Shown one piece after another: positions 26,894 to 35,588 of a DNA stretch of 64,000 bases. Each line of letters begins with the position of its first letter. Positions within the stretch are counted from its first letter, which is position 1. This DNA comes from Streptomyces nymphaeiformis (GTDB lineage: Bacteria; Actinomycetota; Actinomycetes; Streptomycetales; Streptomycetaceae). The translations under genes and the position numbers were made by a program. The notes under the pieces are model-generated. The model ran no database searches. It was not told the origin of the DNA and worked only from the letters and a program-made list of their open reading frames with translations. The DNA is taken from assembly GCF_014203895.1 (NCBI RefSeq), contig NZ_JACHJY010000004.1:558001-622000 (forward strand), in the 5' to 3' direction.

Positions 26894-27646
26894 TCAGGCC
26901 GAGCGGCGGCGGCCGGCGAGGAGGCCGAAGGCGACGCCGGCGATGCCGACGAGGATGCCGACGACGCCCAGGACACGGGCCGTGGTGTCGGAGGAGGAGG
27001 ACGCGGCGGCGGTCTCCTCGTGGTCGGCCGTCTTGGCGTCGTGACCGGCCTTCTCGTCCGCCCCGGCGGAGGCGGACGGAGCGGCGCCGCCGTGGTGGTC
27101 CTCGTCGGCGGAGGCGGCGGAGAGCTTCAGGACGGGCGCCGGGTTCTCCGGCTCCTCCGCGCCCTCCTTCTGCTCCTCGATCCAGCGCACGACCTCCTTG
27201 TTGTCGTACGTCTGGATCGCCTTGAGGACCAGCTCGTCGGTGTCCTCCGGCAGCTGGCCGAGGGAGAGCGGGAACTGCTGGAACTCACCGGGGCCGATCT
27301 TCGAGCCGTCGGCGGTCCAGGTGACCTTGGAGACGGCCTCGTTGATCTTCTTGCCGTGCATCTCCAGCGGCTTGTCGAGCTTGCTCTTGGTCACCACGGC
27401 CTTCCAGCCGGGGACGGGCTGCGGCATGACGGAGGCCAGCGGGTGGTCGAGCGGGAAGTTGACCTCGACCTTCACGGTGGAGGCGTTGTCGCGCTCGTTC
27501 GGGACCTTGAGGTTGACGGTCGCGTAGCCGCCCTTGGCCGCCTCTCCCTGCGGCTGCACGCTGACGTGCGCGAAGGCGGTGCCGGAGAGCAGCACGACGG
27601 AGGAGAGGGCGATGCCGCCGGCGAGGACGGTGCGGGAAACGTTCAT
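26894..27646 (-). CDS. YcnI-family (DUF1775) copper-associated membrane protein (250 aa)
   Basis: Signal peptide (residues 1-24) followed by a YcnI domain beginning with the copper-ligand histidine immediately after cleavage (AHVSVQPQGEA). A conserved tryptophan occurs in VPGWKAVV. The domain is followed by a His/Asp/Glu-rich spacer (DEDHHGG, DHEE), then a C-terminal transmembrane helix and R-R-R tail. YcnI proteins bind Cu(II) with an N-terminal His brace and accompany YcnJ/CopCD. ATG 27646 with GGAG 11 bases upstream is preferred; GTG 27658 is an alternative. Lies 42 bp upstream of sco. Confidence 0.9.
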   Translation of the reverse strand: MNVSRTVLAGGIALSSVVLLSGTAFAHVSVQPQGEAAKGGYATVNLKVPNERDNASTVKVEVNFPLDHPLASVMPQPVPGWKAVVTKSKLDKPLEMHGKKINEAVSKVTWTADGSKIGPGEFQQFPLSLGQLPEDTDELVLKAIQTYDNKEVVRWIEEQKEGAEEPENPAPVLKLSAASADEDHHGGAAPSASAGADEKAGHDAKTADHEETAAASSSSDTTARVLGVVGILVGIAGVAFGLLAGRRRSA

Positions 27647-27766
27647 GGCAGAGGACACTCCAGCTCGGAAGAAGGATGCGGGAGTCCGGCGCGCCCGGGG
27701 ACAGGGGTCCCGCGCGGGCGTGCGGACGGGCGCGGCCCGCTGACGTCGAGCGTCGAGCGGTCCGCG

Positions 27767-28549
27767 TCAGGCTGCGAGGACGCAGTGGGCGGCCGGGGGG
27801 CCGCGCCTGATCACCGTGTGCTGGAGTGCCTCGGCCACCGGCGGCGGCGAGGAGTCGAAGGCGGTGCGGAGGCTCCGCCGCGGTCCCGTGCCCGGCGCGG
27901 CCGGAAGCCCGGCGAGCAGGGCCCGTACGAAGGAGAGCGCGGTCCGCAGGGAGCGCACCACGGCGCATTCGGCGAGCTCCGTCGCGCCCTGCTCGGAGAG
28001 CTCCACGAGCCGGCCGAGGGCGCGGTCGCCGCGGCGCAGCAGCCAGCCCGTGGCCAGGGCGGCCAGGAGGTGGCCGAGGAGCATGGGCAGACCGGGCAGC
28101 AGCTCTCCGGCGGGCGTGGCCGCCCCGCCGACCATGTGTCCCATGTGGGCGTGCGCGGTCGCCGGGTCGAGCCCGGCGTCGGTGATGATCCGGGTGGCGT
28201 CGGCGGGGGTGAGCGAGGCGGCGCCCGCTCCGCAGACCAGCCGGGCGGCCGTCCGGATCAGGGCGTCGTCGGCCTGGTCGCTCAGGGCGAGCTGCCGCTG
28301 TCCGAGCCCGAAGAGCACGTGCAGGCCGAGCTGCCCGCCGGCGAGGGCGCCGACGACGAGGCCGAGGGAGCGTTCGCGCCCGGCCAGGAGCACGGCGACC
28401 CCGAAGACGTAGAGGAATCCGGCGACGAGGGTCCACAGGGCGATGCCGGCGCAGGCGGCGAGGGCGTGTCCCAGCGCGGACAGCACGACGCAGACCGCGG
28501 TGAACACCGCGGCCCTCAGCAGCCGTGGAGCGAGCGCGGGGGCAGTCAT
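27767..28549 (-). CDS. Hypothetical membrane protein of the copper operon (260 aa)
   Basis: Four to six hydrophobic helices are concentrated in the first 115 residues and around 150-185, with HAHMGHMVGG between them, a Met/His-rich stretch that could bind copper. A basic C-terminal region ends in HCVLAA. I do not recognise a named family. ATG 28549 fits the first helix (RLLRAAVFTAVCVVL); the open frame upstream to 29026 is discarded. It is 120 bp upstream of ycnI on the same strand, so it may be the first gene of the copper operon. Confidence 0.75.
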   Translation of the reverse strand: MTAPALAPRLLRAAVFTAVCVVLSALGHALAACAGIALWTLVAGFLYVFGVAVLLAGRERSLGLVVGALAGGQLGLHVLFGLGQRQLALSDQADDALIRTAARLVCGAGAASLTPADATRIITDAGLDPATAHAHMGHMVGGAATPAGELLPGLPMLLGHLLAALATGWLLRRGDRALGRLVELSEQGATELAECAVVRSLRTALSFVRALLAGLPAAPGTGPRRSLRTAFDSSPPPVAEALQHTVIRRGPPAAHCVLAA

Positions 28550-28775
28550 GGCGGGCCCATCATCGCACCACGCGCGGCACCGCCATGCGGCAGGTCCGGA
28601 AGGTCGTTCTTGGGGGTCTTCGCGGCGAGATACGCCGACCGTCAACCTGACATACACCGGTGCACCCGCCAGGTGCATCCGCCGAACGAGCGCTCTTGAC
28701 GCCTCCTCGCGCTTACGGAGCGTCCGCCCCGGCAATAGGTATCGGTATGTCGAGCCGCTGCCGGGAGGCTGGAGC

Positions 28776-29234
28776 ATGAGCATCTGGTGGTCACTCCATC
28801 TGCGGCGCGAGGCCGCGAGCGTGCCGCTCGCACGGAGGCTTCTGCTGGGCACGATGGAGACGGCGGGTGTCGATCCCGACGTGTCGTACGAGTTGTCGGT
28901 CGCACTGACCGAGGCGTGTGCCAACGCCGTCGAGCACGGCGGCGCGGCCGGTCCCGGGGAAGGGCGCGCGGAGCCGGGCGGGGCGTACCGGGTGACGGCG
29001 TACCTGGACGGCGAGACCTGCCGCATCGAGGTGGCCGACTCGGGCCCGGGCTTCCCGGGAAGCGCCGGCCGGGCCGCCCCCTCGGACGACGCCGAGCACG
29101 GCCGGGGGCTGCGCCTGATCGAGGAGCTGGCCGATCACGTCCAGTTCGGCAACCGCTCGGGCCGGGGCGGCGCCGTGGTCAGCTTCGACAAGATCCTGAA
29201 GTGGCGGGACAGCCCGTCGCTGCTTCTCGCATAG
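28776..29234 (+). CDS. Anti-sigma/RsbW-like ATP-binding protein (152 aa)
   Basis: Stand-alone GHKL ATPase domain of the kind that acts as an anti-sigma kinase or switch protein. N-box SVALTEACANAVEHGG, G1 box EVADSGPGFPG and G2 box HGRGLRLIEELADHV are complete. ATG 28776 has a GGAGGCTGGAG leader. Divergent from the copper operon and followed by a strong terminator. No sigma factor or anti-anti-sigma gene adjoins; the SpoIIE phosphatase at 30899 could be a functional partner (inference). Confidence 0.88.
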   Translation: MSIWWSLHLRREAASVPLARRLLLGTMETAGVDPDVSYELSVALTEACANAVEHGGAAGPGEGRAEPGGAYRVTAYLDGETCRIEVADSGPGFPGSAGRAAPSDDAEHGRGLRLIEELADHVQFGNRSGRGGAVVSFDKILKWRDSPSLLLA

Positions 29235-29245
29235 CGGCGCACGGG

Positions 29246-29281
29246 GAAGGGCCCCCGCCGGTCGGTCGGCGGGGGCCCTTC
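29246..29281. terminator. Hairpin terminator
   Basis: A 15-bp perfect stem (GAAGGGCCCCCGCCG and its complement) with a six-base loop, between the convergent ATPase gene and pepP. Confidence 0.88.
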
Positions 29282-29301
29282 GGTTCCAACGTACGCGGAG
29301 A

Positions 29302-30768
29302 TCAGCCCTTGAGCGCGGCCATCCACGCCTCGACCTCGTCGGCGCGGCGCGGCAGCGCCTCCGAGAGGTTCCGGTTGCCGTCCTCGGTGACGAGGATGTC
29401 GTCCTCGATCCGGACGCCGATGCCGCGGTACTCCTCCGGCACGGTCAGGTCGTCGGCCTGGAAGTACAGACCGGGCTCGACGGTCAGGCACATGCCCGGC
29501 TCCAGGGTGGTGTCCACGTACATCTCGGTGCGCGCGGCGGCGCAGTCGTGGACGTCCATGCCGAGCATGTGGCCGGTGCCGTGCAGGGTCCAGCGGCGCT
29601 GGAGGCCGAGCTCCAGGACGCGCTCGACCGGGCCCTCGACGAGGCCCCACTCGACGAGCTTCTCGGCGAGGACGCGCTGGGCGGCGTCGTGGAAGTCGCG
29701 GTAGGCGGCGCCGGGCTTCACCGCGGCGATGCCGGCCTCCTGCGCCTCGTACACGGCGTCGTAGATCTTGCGCTGGAGCTCGGTGTACCGGCCGTTGATC
29801 GGCAGGGTGCGGGTGATGTCGGCGGTGTAGAGCTCGGTGGTCTCCACGCCGGCGTCGAGCAGCAGCAGGTCGCCGGAGCGGACGTCGCCGTCGTTGCGGA
29901 CCCAGTGCAGGGTGGTGGCGTGCGGGCCGGCGGCGCAGATGGAGCCGTAGCCGATGTCGTTGCCCTCGACGCGGGCGCGCAGGAAGAACGTGCCCTCGAT
30001 GTAGCGCTCGCTGGTGGCCTCGGCCTTGTCGAGGACCTTGACGACGTCCTCGAAGCCGCGGGCGGTGGAGGCGCAGGCCTTCTCCAGCTCGGCGACCTCG
30101 AAGGCGTCCTTCACGAGGCGGGCCTCGGAGAGGAAGACCCGCAGTTCCTCGTCGCGCTCGGCGGTGACCTTGTCGGTCAGCGCGGCCTCGATGCCGGCGT
30201 CGTGGCCGCGGACGGCGCGGACGGGGCCGGTGGCCTCCTTGAGGGCGGCGGCGAGCTCGCGGACGTCCTTCGCCGGGACGCCGAGGAGCTGCTCGGCCTC
30301 GGCGAGGGAGTGGCGGCGGCCGACCCACAGCTCGCCCTGGCCGTCGAGCCAGAACTCGCCGTTCTCGCGGTTGGAGCGCGGCAGCAGGTAGATCGTGGCC
30401 TCGTGGCCGTCGGCGGTGGGCTCCAGGACGAGGACGCCGTCCTGGGTCTGGTCGCCGGTGAGGTACGCGTACTCGGTGGAGGCGCGGAAGGCGTACTCGG
30501 TGTCGTTCGACCGGGTCTTCAGGTTCCCGGCGGGGATCACGAGGCGCTCGCCCGGGAAGCGGGCGGAGAGCGCGGCGCGGCGGGCGGCGGTGTGGCCTGC
30601 CTGGGCGATCGGCTCCAGGCCGTGCAGCTCGGTGTCGGCCCAGCCGGACTTCATGTTCTCGGCGAGCTCGTCGGACACGCCCGGGTAGAGGCCGTTCTTC
30701 CGCTGCTTGATCGCCTGCTCTTCGGTCTCGGTCTCTTCCGGGGTCTCCGGGGTGAGCTCCTCGGCCAC
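29302..30768 (-). CDS. pepP: Xaa-Pro aminopeptidase (aminopeptidase P)
   Basis: Mn/Zn-dependent peptidase that removes N-terminal residues before proline. An N-terminal AMP_N domain (about residues 55-190, with R-F-P-G-E-R-L and AFRASTEYAYLTG) precedes the M24 pita-bread domain. The five metal ligands are recognisable: LLDAGVETTELYTADITRT (two Asp), GTGHMLGMDVHD (His), LTVEPGLYF (Glu) and VRIEDDILV (Glu). 488 aa. GTG 30768 is preceded by AGAGGAGG at good spacing. Confidence 0.95.
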   Translation of the reverse strand: MAEELTPETPEETETEEQAIKQRKNGLYPGVSDELAENMKSGWADTELHGLEPIAQAGHTAARRAALSARFPGERLVIPAGNLKTRSNDTEYAFRASTEYAYLTGDQTQDGVLVLEPTADGHEATIYLLPRSNRENGEFWLDGQGELWVGRRHSLAEAEQLLGVPAKDVRELAAALKEATGPVRAVRGHDAGIEAALTDKVTAERDEELRVFLSEARLVKDAFEVAELEKACASTARGFEDVVKVLDKAEATSERYIEGTFFLRARVEGNDIGYGSICAAGPHATTLHWVRNDGDVRSGDLLLLDAGVETTELYTADITRTLPINGRYTELQRKIYDAVYEAQEAGIAAVKPGAAYRDFHDAAQRVLAEKLVEWGLVEGPVERVLELGLQRRWTLHGTGHMLGMDVHDCAAARTEMYVDTTLEPGMCLTVEPGLYFQADDLTVPEEYRGIGVRIEDDILVTEDGNRNLSEALPRRADEVEAWMAALKG

Positions 30769-30898
30769 GGGTCTGCCTCCTCTTGGTACGACACTGAACC
30801 CCCACCATCGTACGGTCGTACGGAAGGGGGCCCAGGGCCGGAAGACCCATTACCGGAATCTCACACTCCGGTCATCGGAGGTCACGCGACGGCGCGGC

Positions 30899-32314
30899 TC
30901 ACTCGAAGCGCGCGGCGAGCAGGACCACGTCCTCCCCGTCCACCACCGGGTCCAGGCCCTCGGGGAGCAGGGTCCGCAGGACGTGGTCGGCGACGGCGCC
31001 CGGGTCGCCCCGGTCCGCCCTCGGCACGCTCGCGGCGGCCGCGTGGAGCCGGGCGAAGGCCCGGTCCATGGCGTCGCCGGTACGCCGCAGCAGCCCGTCC
31101 GTGTAGAGAAGCACCGTTTCTCCGGGCGCGGGGGACAGCTCCACGCTCGGCGCCTCCCAGCAGGAGAGCATCCCGAGCGGGGCCGACAGCGAGGTCTCGA
31201 CGAACTCGGTGCGGCGGTCGCCGACGACCAGCGGCGGGCAGTGCCCGGCCCCGGCGAGGACGATCCGGCGCTGCGCGGGCTCGGCGTACGCGAAGAGGGC
31301 GGTCGCCGAGCGCGCGGGCTCGGTGATCCGCAGCAGCAGCTCCAGGTCGGAGAGGACGGCGACGGGGTCCTCGCCCTCCATCACCGCGTACGCCCGGAGG
31401 GAGGCGCGCAGCCGGCCCATGGCGGCGAGGGCGCTGGGTCCGGTGCCGGAGACGGAGCCGACGGCCAGTCCGAGGGCGCCGTCGGGCAGCGGCAGCGCGT
31501 CGTACCAGTCGCCGCCGCCGAGCGGTCCGGTGCGGTGACGGGCGGCGAGCTGGACGCCGGGGACGCGGGGGAGCCGGCTGGGGAGCAGCTCCTCGGCGAC
31601 GGTGGCGACCTGGACGCGGGCGCGCTCGACCTGGAGGAGCCGGGCGAGGTGCTCGGTGGCGAAGCGGCCGTACAGCCCGATGAGGTGGCGCTGCCGGTCG
31701 CCGGGTTCGGCGGGCTCGTCGTAGAGCCAGACGACCGCGCCGAGCCGGCCGGCGTCCTCGGTGGCGAGGGGCAGGGCGTAGCTGGCGGCGTAGCCGAGGC
31801 GGGCGGCGACCTCGCGGTGGCGCGGGTCGAGGCCCTCCTCCGTACGGACGTCGCGGATGGCGATCGGGTCGGGGACGCGCTCGGGGTGCCCGGGATCGGG
31901 GAGGCCGTCGAGGAGGCGGCCGTAGCTGGTGGCGCCGCGCGGCACGGTCTCGATGGTGCCGAGGTCGGAGTGGGCGAGGCCGAGGCCGATGGTGCTGGTG
32001 GGGCCGCGGCCGTCGGCCGGTTCGAGGACGGCCATGCCGCGGCGGGCGCCGACGAGCGCGGCGCCGGCGCCGAGGACCTCGCGGAGGGCCTCGTCGAGGG
32101 AGGAGGTCCTGATGAGGCGCTCGGTGAGTTCGTGGAGGGTGGTGAGGTCGGAGACCCAGGAGGCCAGCCGGTCCTGGATCAGCGCTCCCGGGGGGAGGGC
32201 CGCGTCGGCGGGCCCGGCCGCCGCGGGTACCCCCGGGAGGGGCGACGTAGTGTGCGGGGACCCGGGAACCGTGGAATCGATTCCGGCCACTTTCGGCATG
32301 TGTGGGGCGCTCAT
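30899..32314 (-). CDS. GAF-SpoIIE (PP2C-type) protein phosphatase (471 aa)
   Basis: Predicted serine phosphatase that dephosphorylates anti-anti-sigma factors. After an N-terminal Pro/Ala-rich stretch, residues about 50-230 form a GAF-like sensor (LTERLIRTSSLDEALREVLG, YAASYALPLATED), and residues about 250-471 a SpoIIE phosphatase with the metal aspartate in GGDWYDALPL, GSVSGTGPSALAAMGRLRA, LAGAGHCPPL and LLYTDGLLRR. ATG 32314 has GGAAAG nine bases upstream. The frame stays open far upstream (to 33703) but there runs through non-coding DNA and opposite the prim-pol gene, so it is not used. Confidence 0.9.
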   Translation of the reverse strand: MSAPHMPKVAGIDSTVPGSPHTTSPLPGVPAAAGPADAALPPGALIQDRLASWVSDLTTLHELTERLIRTSSLDEALREVLGAGAALVGARRGMAVLEPADGRGPTSTIGLGLAHSDLGTIETVPRGATSYGRLLDGLPDPGHPERVPDPIAIRDVRTEEGLDPRHREVAARLGYAASYALPLATEDAGRLGAVVWLYDEPAEPGDRQRHLIGLYGRFATEHLARLLQVERARVQVATVAEELLPSRLPRVPGVQLAARHRTGPLGGGDWYDALPLPDGALGLAVGSVSGTGPSALAAMGRLRASLRAYAVMEGEDPVAVLSDLELLLRITEPARSATALFAYAEPAQRRIVLAGAGHCPPLVVGDRRTEFVETSLSAPLGMLSCWEAPSVELSPAPGETVLLYTDGLLRRTGDAMDRAFARLHAAAASVPRADRGDPGAVADHVLRTLLPEGLDPVVDGEDVVLLAARFE

Positions 32315-32872
32315 GACGGTCGGCTTTCCGACCGGTGCGTTTGACGCCAAAGCATCGCAAACCCCCATGTCAATCTGAGCCGCTCGATGCATCCACATGT
32401 ACACGCACAAGAGGAACGATGTCCAGCATTGTCCCCACGGGACTTGTGGTGTCCGTGAGGTCGTGCGAGAGGGTTGAAGTACGCGGGAAGTTGGCTGAAA
32501 ATTGCCCCCGGTGTGCACCTTTTGCGGTCGACTGGCGTCGTTTGAAAGCGCGTCATTCCAAGCGTGCTGGGTACGTAATCGGTGACAGGCAGGGGTAGTT
32601 GACACCGCCCCGGAACGTGACGCGGAACCCCGGCGTCTTTCCCGCCGCAGGCCGCAACCCGTCACCGAGTGGCGGGGAACGTGTTCTGACCCGCTCCGGC
32701 TCTGACCTGGCTCCACCCGGTTCCTCCGGGATCCACCCGGCACCGGCCCGGTCCGCCCCGCTCCTTCGAGGGCCGGCACCCCGCCGACCCGGCGCGCGCT
32801 GATACGCACGGTGAAGTGTTCTGCACATGGTGTGATGTGGATTCGGCGTTCAACGGAAAGGAACGAGCGCTC
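32315..32872. other. Intergenic region without a recognisable gene
   Basis: This 558-bp gap separates the divergent SpoIIE and prim-pol genes and must hold both promoters. A TTGACA hexamer occurs near 32599 on the plus strand. Around 32700-32790 there is a C-rich stretch with repeated CACCCGG words. No structured RNA or further coding frame was convincing. Confidence 0.5.
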
Positions 32873-33664
32873 ATGCGCGAGATCCTCGGAAGGCGACGCA
32901 GGCTCCGGTTCCGGCGCAAGGAGAGGACCGCCCGGCTCGACGCCGCGGTCGCCTTCGCGGTCGAGTGGAACTGGCCCGTCCTGCCGGGCGCGAGCCTGAG
33001 AGCGACGACGACGACCCGTACGGGCGCGAGCACGGGCGCGAGGACCCGTACGGCCACGGGCGCAGGCCCGGGAGCGGCGACCCCTGCGGCCACGGGAGCG
33101 GCCTGTTCCTGTCCCGACCCCGACTGCGTGGTGCCCGGCGCGCACCCCTACGAACCCGGACTGCTCGCGGCCACCACGGACGAGCGCATGGTCCGCTGGT
33201 GGTGGACCCGGCGCCCTGACGCCCCGGTGGTCCTCGCCACCGGCGGCCGCGCGCCCTGCGCGGTCAGCCTCCCCGCGGTGGCGGGCGCGCGGGCGCTCGC
33301 GGCGCTCGACGCGGCGGGCATGCGGCTCGGCCCGGTGGTGGCGACCCCGACCCGGTGGTCGATCCTCGTCGCCCCGTACGGCCTCGAACGTCTCGGCGAG
33401 CTCCTCTACGCGAAGGACAGTGTGCCCAGCTCGCTGCGGTTCCACGGCGAGGGCGGCTACCTGCTCCTGCCGCCGTCGGTCGCGGGCACCGGACAGGTCC
33501 GCTGGGAGCGGGCGCCTTCCCCAAGCTCTCAACTTCGTTCGAGCAGGGGAGGCCCCACTGCCGGCTCGGCCCGGCCCTGGCTGCCCGACGTCGAGGCGGT
33601 GGTCGACGCCCTGGTCGAGGCGAGCACGAGCACGCCGGGCGGCGGGAGCCGGCTGAAGTACTGA
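32873..33664 (+). CDS. Prim-pol-like protein (bifunctional primase/polymerase N-terminal domain, 263 aa)
   Basis: Resembles the small Streptomyces proteins that carry only the N-terminal bifunctional primase/polymerase domain: AVAFAVEWNWPVLPGA near the start, a Cys cluster C-S-C-P-D-P-D-C, HPYEPGLLAATTDERMVRWWW and VLATGGRAPCAVSLP. Whether it has primase activity is doubtful because the catalytic acidic triad is not obvious. A Thr/Gly/Ala-rich low-complexity insert (about residues 45-77) splits the domain and a palindromic repeat is inserted near the C-terminus (33514-33558). ATG 32873 follows AAAGGAACG. Confidence 0.8.
   Translation: MREILGRRRRLRFRRKERTARLDAAVAFAVEWNWPVLPGASLRATTTTRTGASTGARTRTATGAGPGAATPAATGAACSCPDPDCVVPGAHPYEPGLLAATTDERMVRWWWTRRPDAPVVLATGGRAPCAVSLPAVAGARALAALDAAGMRLGPVVATPTRWSILVAPYGLERLGELLYAKDSVPSSLRFHGEGGYLLLPPSVAGTGQVRWERAPSPSSQLRSSRGGPTAGSARPWLPDVEAVVDALVEASTSTPGGGSRLKY
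33514..33558. repeat. REP-like palindromic element in the prim-pol gene
   Basis: Imperfect stem-loop in which CCTTCCCC pairs with GGGGAGG and GCTC with GAGC around AACTTCGTT. It is read through in frame (P-S-P-S-S-Q-L-R-S-S-R-G-G-P) and interrupts the conserved domain end. The same kind of sequence recurs in many Streptomyces genomes (from memory), which suggests a dispersed mobile palindrome. Confidence 0.6.
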
Positions 33665-33704
33665 GGTCGGCCGGACGCCGGTACTGAGGTCGGCCGGACG
33701 CACC
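33659..33704. repeat. 23-bp tandem duplication at the prim-pol stop codon
   Basis: Two 23-bp copies (33659-33681, 33682-33704), 20 of 23 bases identical; each carries TACTGA, so the stop codon is duplicated out to 33687. Confidence 0.9.
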
Positions 33705-33786
33705 GCTTCACCCGAACGGGTGTGTCCTCGTCCGACTTGTAGGGGAAACGGGCGCGCGGCCCGCCGGGCGCCCGGATCCCGCGGCT

Positions 33787-34389
33787 ATGTTCACCCCCAT
33801 GAGCCCGGTGAACCCCCGCGTGGTCGGACTCGGGACCGCCGTCACGGTCGCCGTCCTGCTGCCCCTCGTCGCCATGGCGGGGCCGACGGGGGAGCCCGTG
33901 CGGCCGTCCGGGGCGAGTGCCGGGGGCGACGCGAAGGCCGGGGACCTGCTGAGCGGGCTCGGCCTGGGACCCCGTACCCCCGCCTCCGCCGCTCCGGCGA
34001 CCCCCGCGCCTTCCGCCACGCCTTCCGTCTCCCCCGAACGCGTCACGCGCTGCGGACCGGAACTCGCCTCCCCCGAAGGAGCCGAGGCGCAGACCTGCGT
34101 CCTGAGCGAGGGACCCGACGTCTGGGCGCGGACCTACTACCGGAACGCCACCGGCCGACAGCTCGACGCGTTTCTTGTCCTCATGGGCCCCGGCGGGCGC
34201 ACCGTGCAAGTGGACTGTCCCGTCCCGGCGCAGGACGAACCGGGAACCTGCGAAACGCCGAGGGAGCGCGGGCGGGGTGCGGCCGCGGCGTATACGGCGG
34301 TCGCGGAATTCACGGGAGCGGGTGAGGGTGACGCCACTCCGCTGCTGCTCCGCGCGGGAAGCAACACGGCGGACGGCGAGGGAAGTTGA
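33787..34389 (+). CDS. Hypothetical secreted protein (200 aa)
   Basis: An N-terminal signal peptide (GLGTAVTVAVLLPLVAMAGP), a Pro/Ala/Ser-rich linker (PASAAPATPAPSATPSVSP) and a compact C-terminal domain with four cysteines (RCGPEL, QTCVL, VDCPV, GTCET) that could make two disulfides. I do not recognise a family. ATG 33787 or the second ATG (MSPVNPR, 33799) may be the start. It is followed by a strong hairpin. Confidence 0.78.
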   Translation: MFTPMSPVNPRVVGLGTAVTVAVLLPLVAMAGPTGEPVRPSGASAGGDAKAGDLLSGLGLGPRTPASAAPATPAPSATPSVSPERVTRCGPELASPEGAEAQTCVLSEGPDVWARTYYRNATGRQLDAFLVLMGPGGRTVQVDCPVPAQDEPGTCETPRERGRGAAAAYTAVAEFTGAGEGDATPLLLRAGSNTADGEGS

Positions 34390-34430
34390 ACGTCGGACGC
34401 CCCGGGCCTGCCGGAAGCGGACATGGAAAG

Positions 34431-34470
34431 GCCCGGTCGCTGGCGACGGGGGATGCACCAGCGACCGGGC
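34431..34470. terminator. Hairpin terminator
   Basis: A 13-bp perfect stem (GCCCGGTCGCTGG and its complement) with a 14-nt loop, 41 bp after the secreted-protein stop, upstream of a less GC-rich stretch. Confidence 0.75.
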
Positions 34471-34610
34471 TTCAAGAACGGTAACAAGAGATCTGCTGTT
34501 CGCAAATTCGATCTCGGTTATTCGGACAGGGAATTGTCAGGTCGAGGACCCGCTTTGTGGCGGAAGTCACCGACCGGTCGGTCTGTCAGTGACCGATACC
34601 ACCTGGGGTA

Positions 34611-35588
34611 TCAGCTGAGAGTCACCTGACGGTTCGTGAGACCGCCGCGCGCCCGGCGCTCCTCCGCCGTCAGCGGAGCGTCCGAGGCGAGCGCCGCGGC
34701 GAGCCGCTCGGCGAACTCGGCCGCCGGCTTCTCGCAGTCCTCGGCGGTCATGGAGGACGGCAGGTCCCACACCGGCACCATCAGACCGTGGGCCCGGAAG
34801 GAGCCGACGAGCCGGGTGTCGGCGCCGAGCGAGGTGCCCTCGCCGGCCTGGAGGCGGGCCAGCGCGTCGAGGAGCTTCTCCTCCTCGTGCGGCATGACCC
34901 AGCGCAGGTGGTTCTTGTCCGGAACCTCGCACCAGTACGCGGAGTCGACGCTCGCGAGCTTCACGGTCGGGATCGCGGCCGCGTTGGCCCGCTCGAGGGA
35001 GGCCGAGACCTCCGGGTCCGCGCCGTCCGCGGACTGCGGGATCCAGAACTCGAAGCCCGAGTGGACCTCCGGGACGAACGGCGCGTCCGCGTCGAGCAGC
35101 TCCTGCAGGCGCGGGCCCTCGGCCGGCACGCGGCGCGCGGGGACCGGGGTGCCCGGCTCCGCCTCCAGGGCGCGCTGGAGGGTGTCGGCGAGGTCGCGGG
35201 CCAGGTCGCCGGAGGTGGAGTCGTTCTGCAGGGCCAGCAGGACGGAGCCGTCGTCGCGGCGGAGCGCCGGCCACGCCATCGGCAGCACGGTCGCGAGCGT
35301 CACCGACGGAACGCCCTCGGGGAGCCCGCCCTTCAGGGTGAGCGGCACGGTCGCGGCCGGCACCAGCTCGCGCAGCGCGACCCAGTCGCACTCGCCGGGC
35401 AGACCCTCGAAGGGGCGCTGGACGAGCTCGGTCACGGCGTGCGCGGCGGCCCGGCCGTGACACGCCTTGTAGCGGCGGCCCGAACCGCACGGGCACGGCT
35501 CGCGCGCGCCGACGACCGGGATCTCCCCGCTCGTGACCTGTGCCTGGCCGGCCTTGCCGGCCTTCGTCTGGGGGCGCTTCTTGGCCAT
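34611..35588 (-). CDS. DUF5926-family protein with SEC-C zinc motif (325 aa)
   Basis: A conserved actinobacterial protein of unknown function. The N-terminus is basic (MAKKRPQTKAGKAG) and followed by a SEC-C type zinc-binding motif PCPCGSGRRYKACHG near residues 32-45, similar to the SecA C-terminal zinc site that contacts SecB or ribosomes. The remaining 270 residues are an acidic alpha/beta domain (FEFWIPQSADG, YWCEVPDKNHLRWVMPHEEE). ATG 35588 fits both the basic start and GGGAG upstream; the frame extending to 35747 is discarded. Confidence 0.88.
   Translation of the reverse strand: MAKKRPQTKAGKAGQAQVTSGEIPVVGAREPCPCGSGRRYKACHGRAAAHAVTELVQRPFEGLPGECDWVALRELVPAATVPLTLKGGLPEGVPSVTLATVLPMAWPALRRDDGSVLLALQNDSTSGDLARDLADTLQRALEAEPGTPVPARRVPAEGPRLQELLDADAPFVPEVHSGFEFWIPQSADGADPEVSASLERANAAAIPTVKLASVDSAYWCEVPDKNHLRWVMPHEEEKLLDALARLQAGEGTSLGADTRLVGSFRAHGLMVPVWDLPSSMTAEDCEKPAAEFAERLAAALASDAPLTAEERRARGGLTNRQVTLS

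Noticed and set aside
32315..33703. N-terminal extension of the SpoIIE phosphatase to 934 residues
   Set aside because: It crosses the promoter region and runs antisense to the prim-pol gene; ATG 32314 has a good ribosome-binding site and begins at the conserved part.
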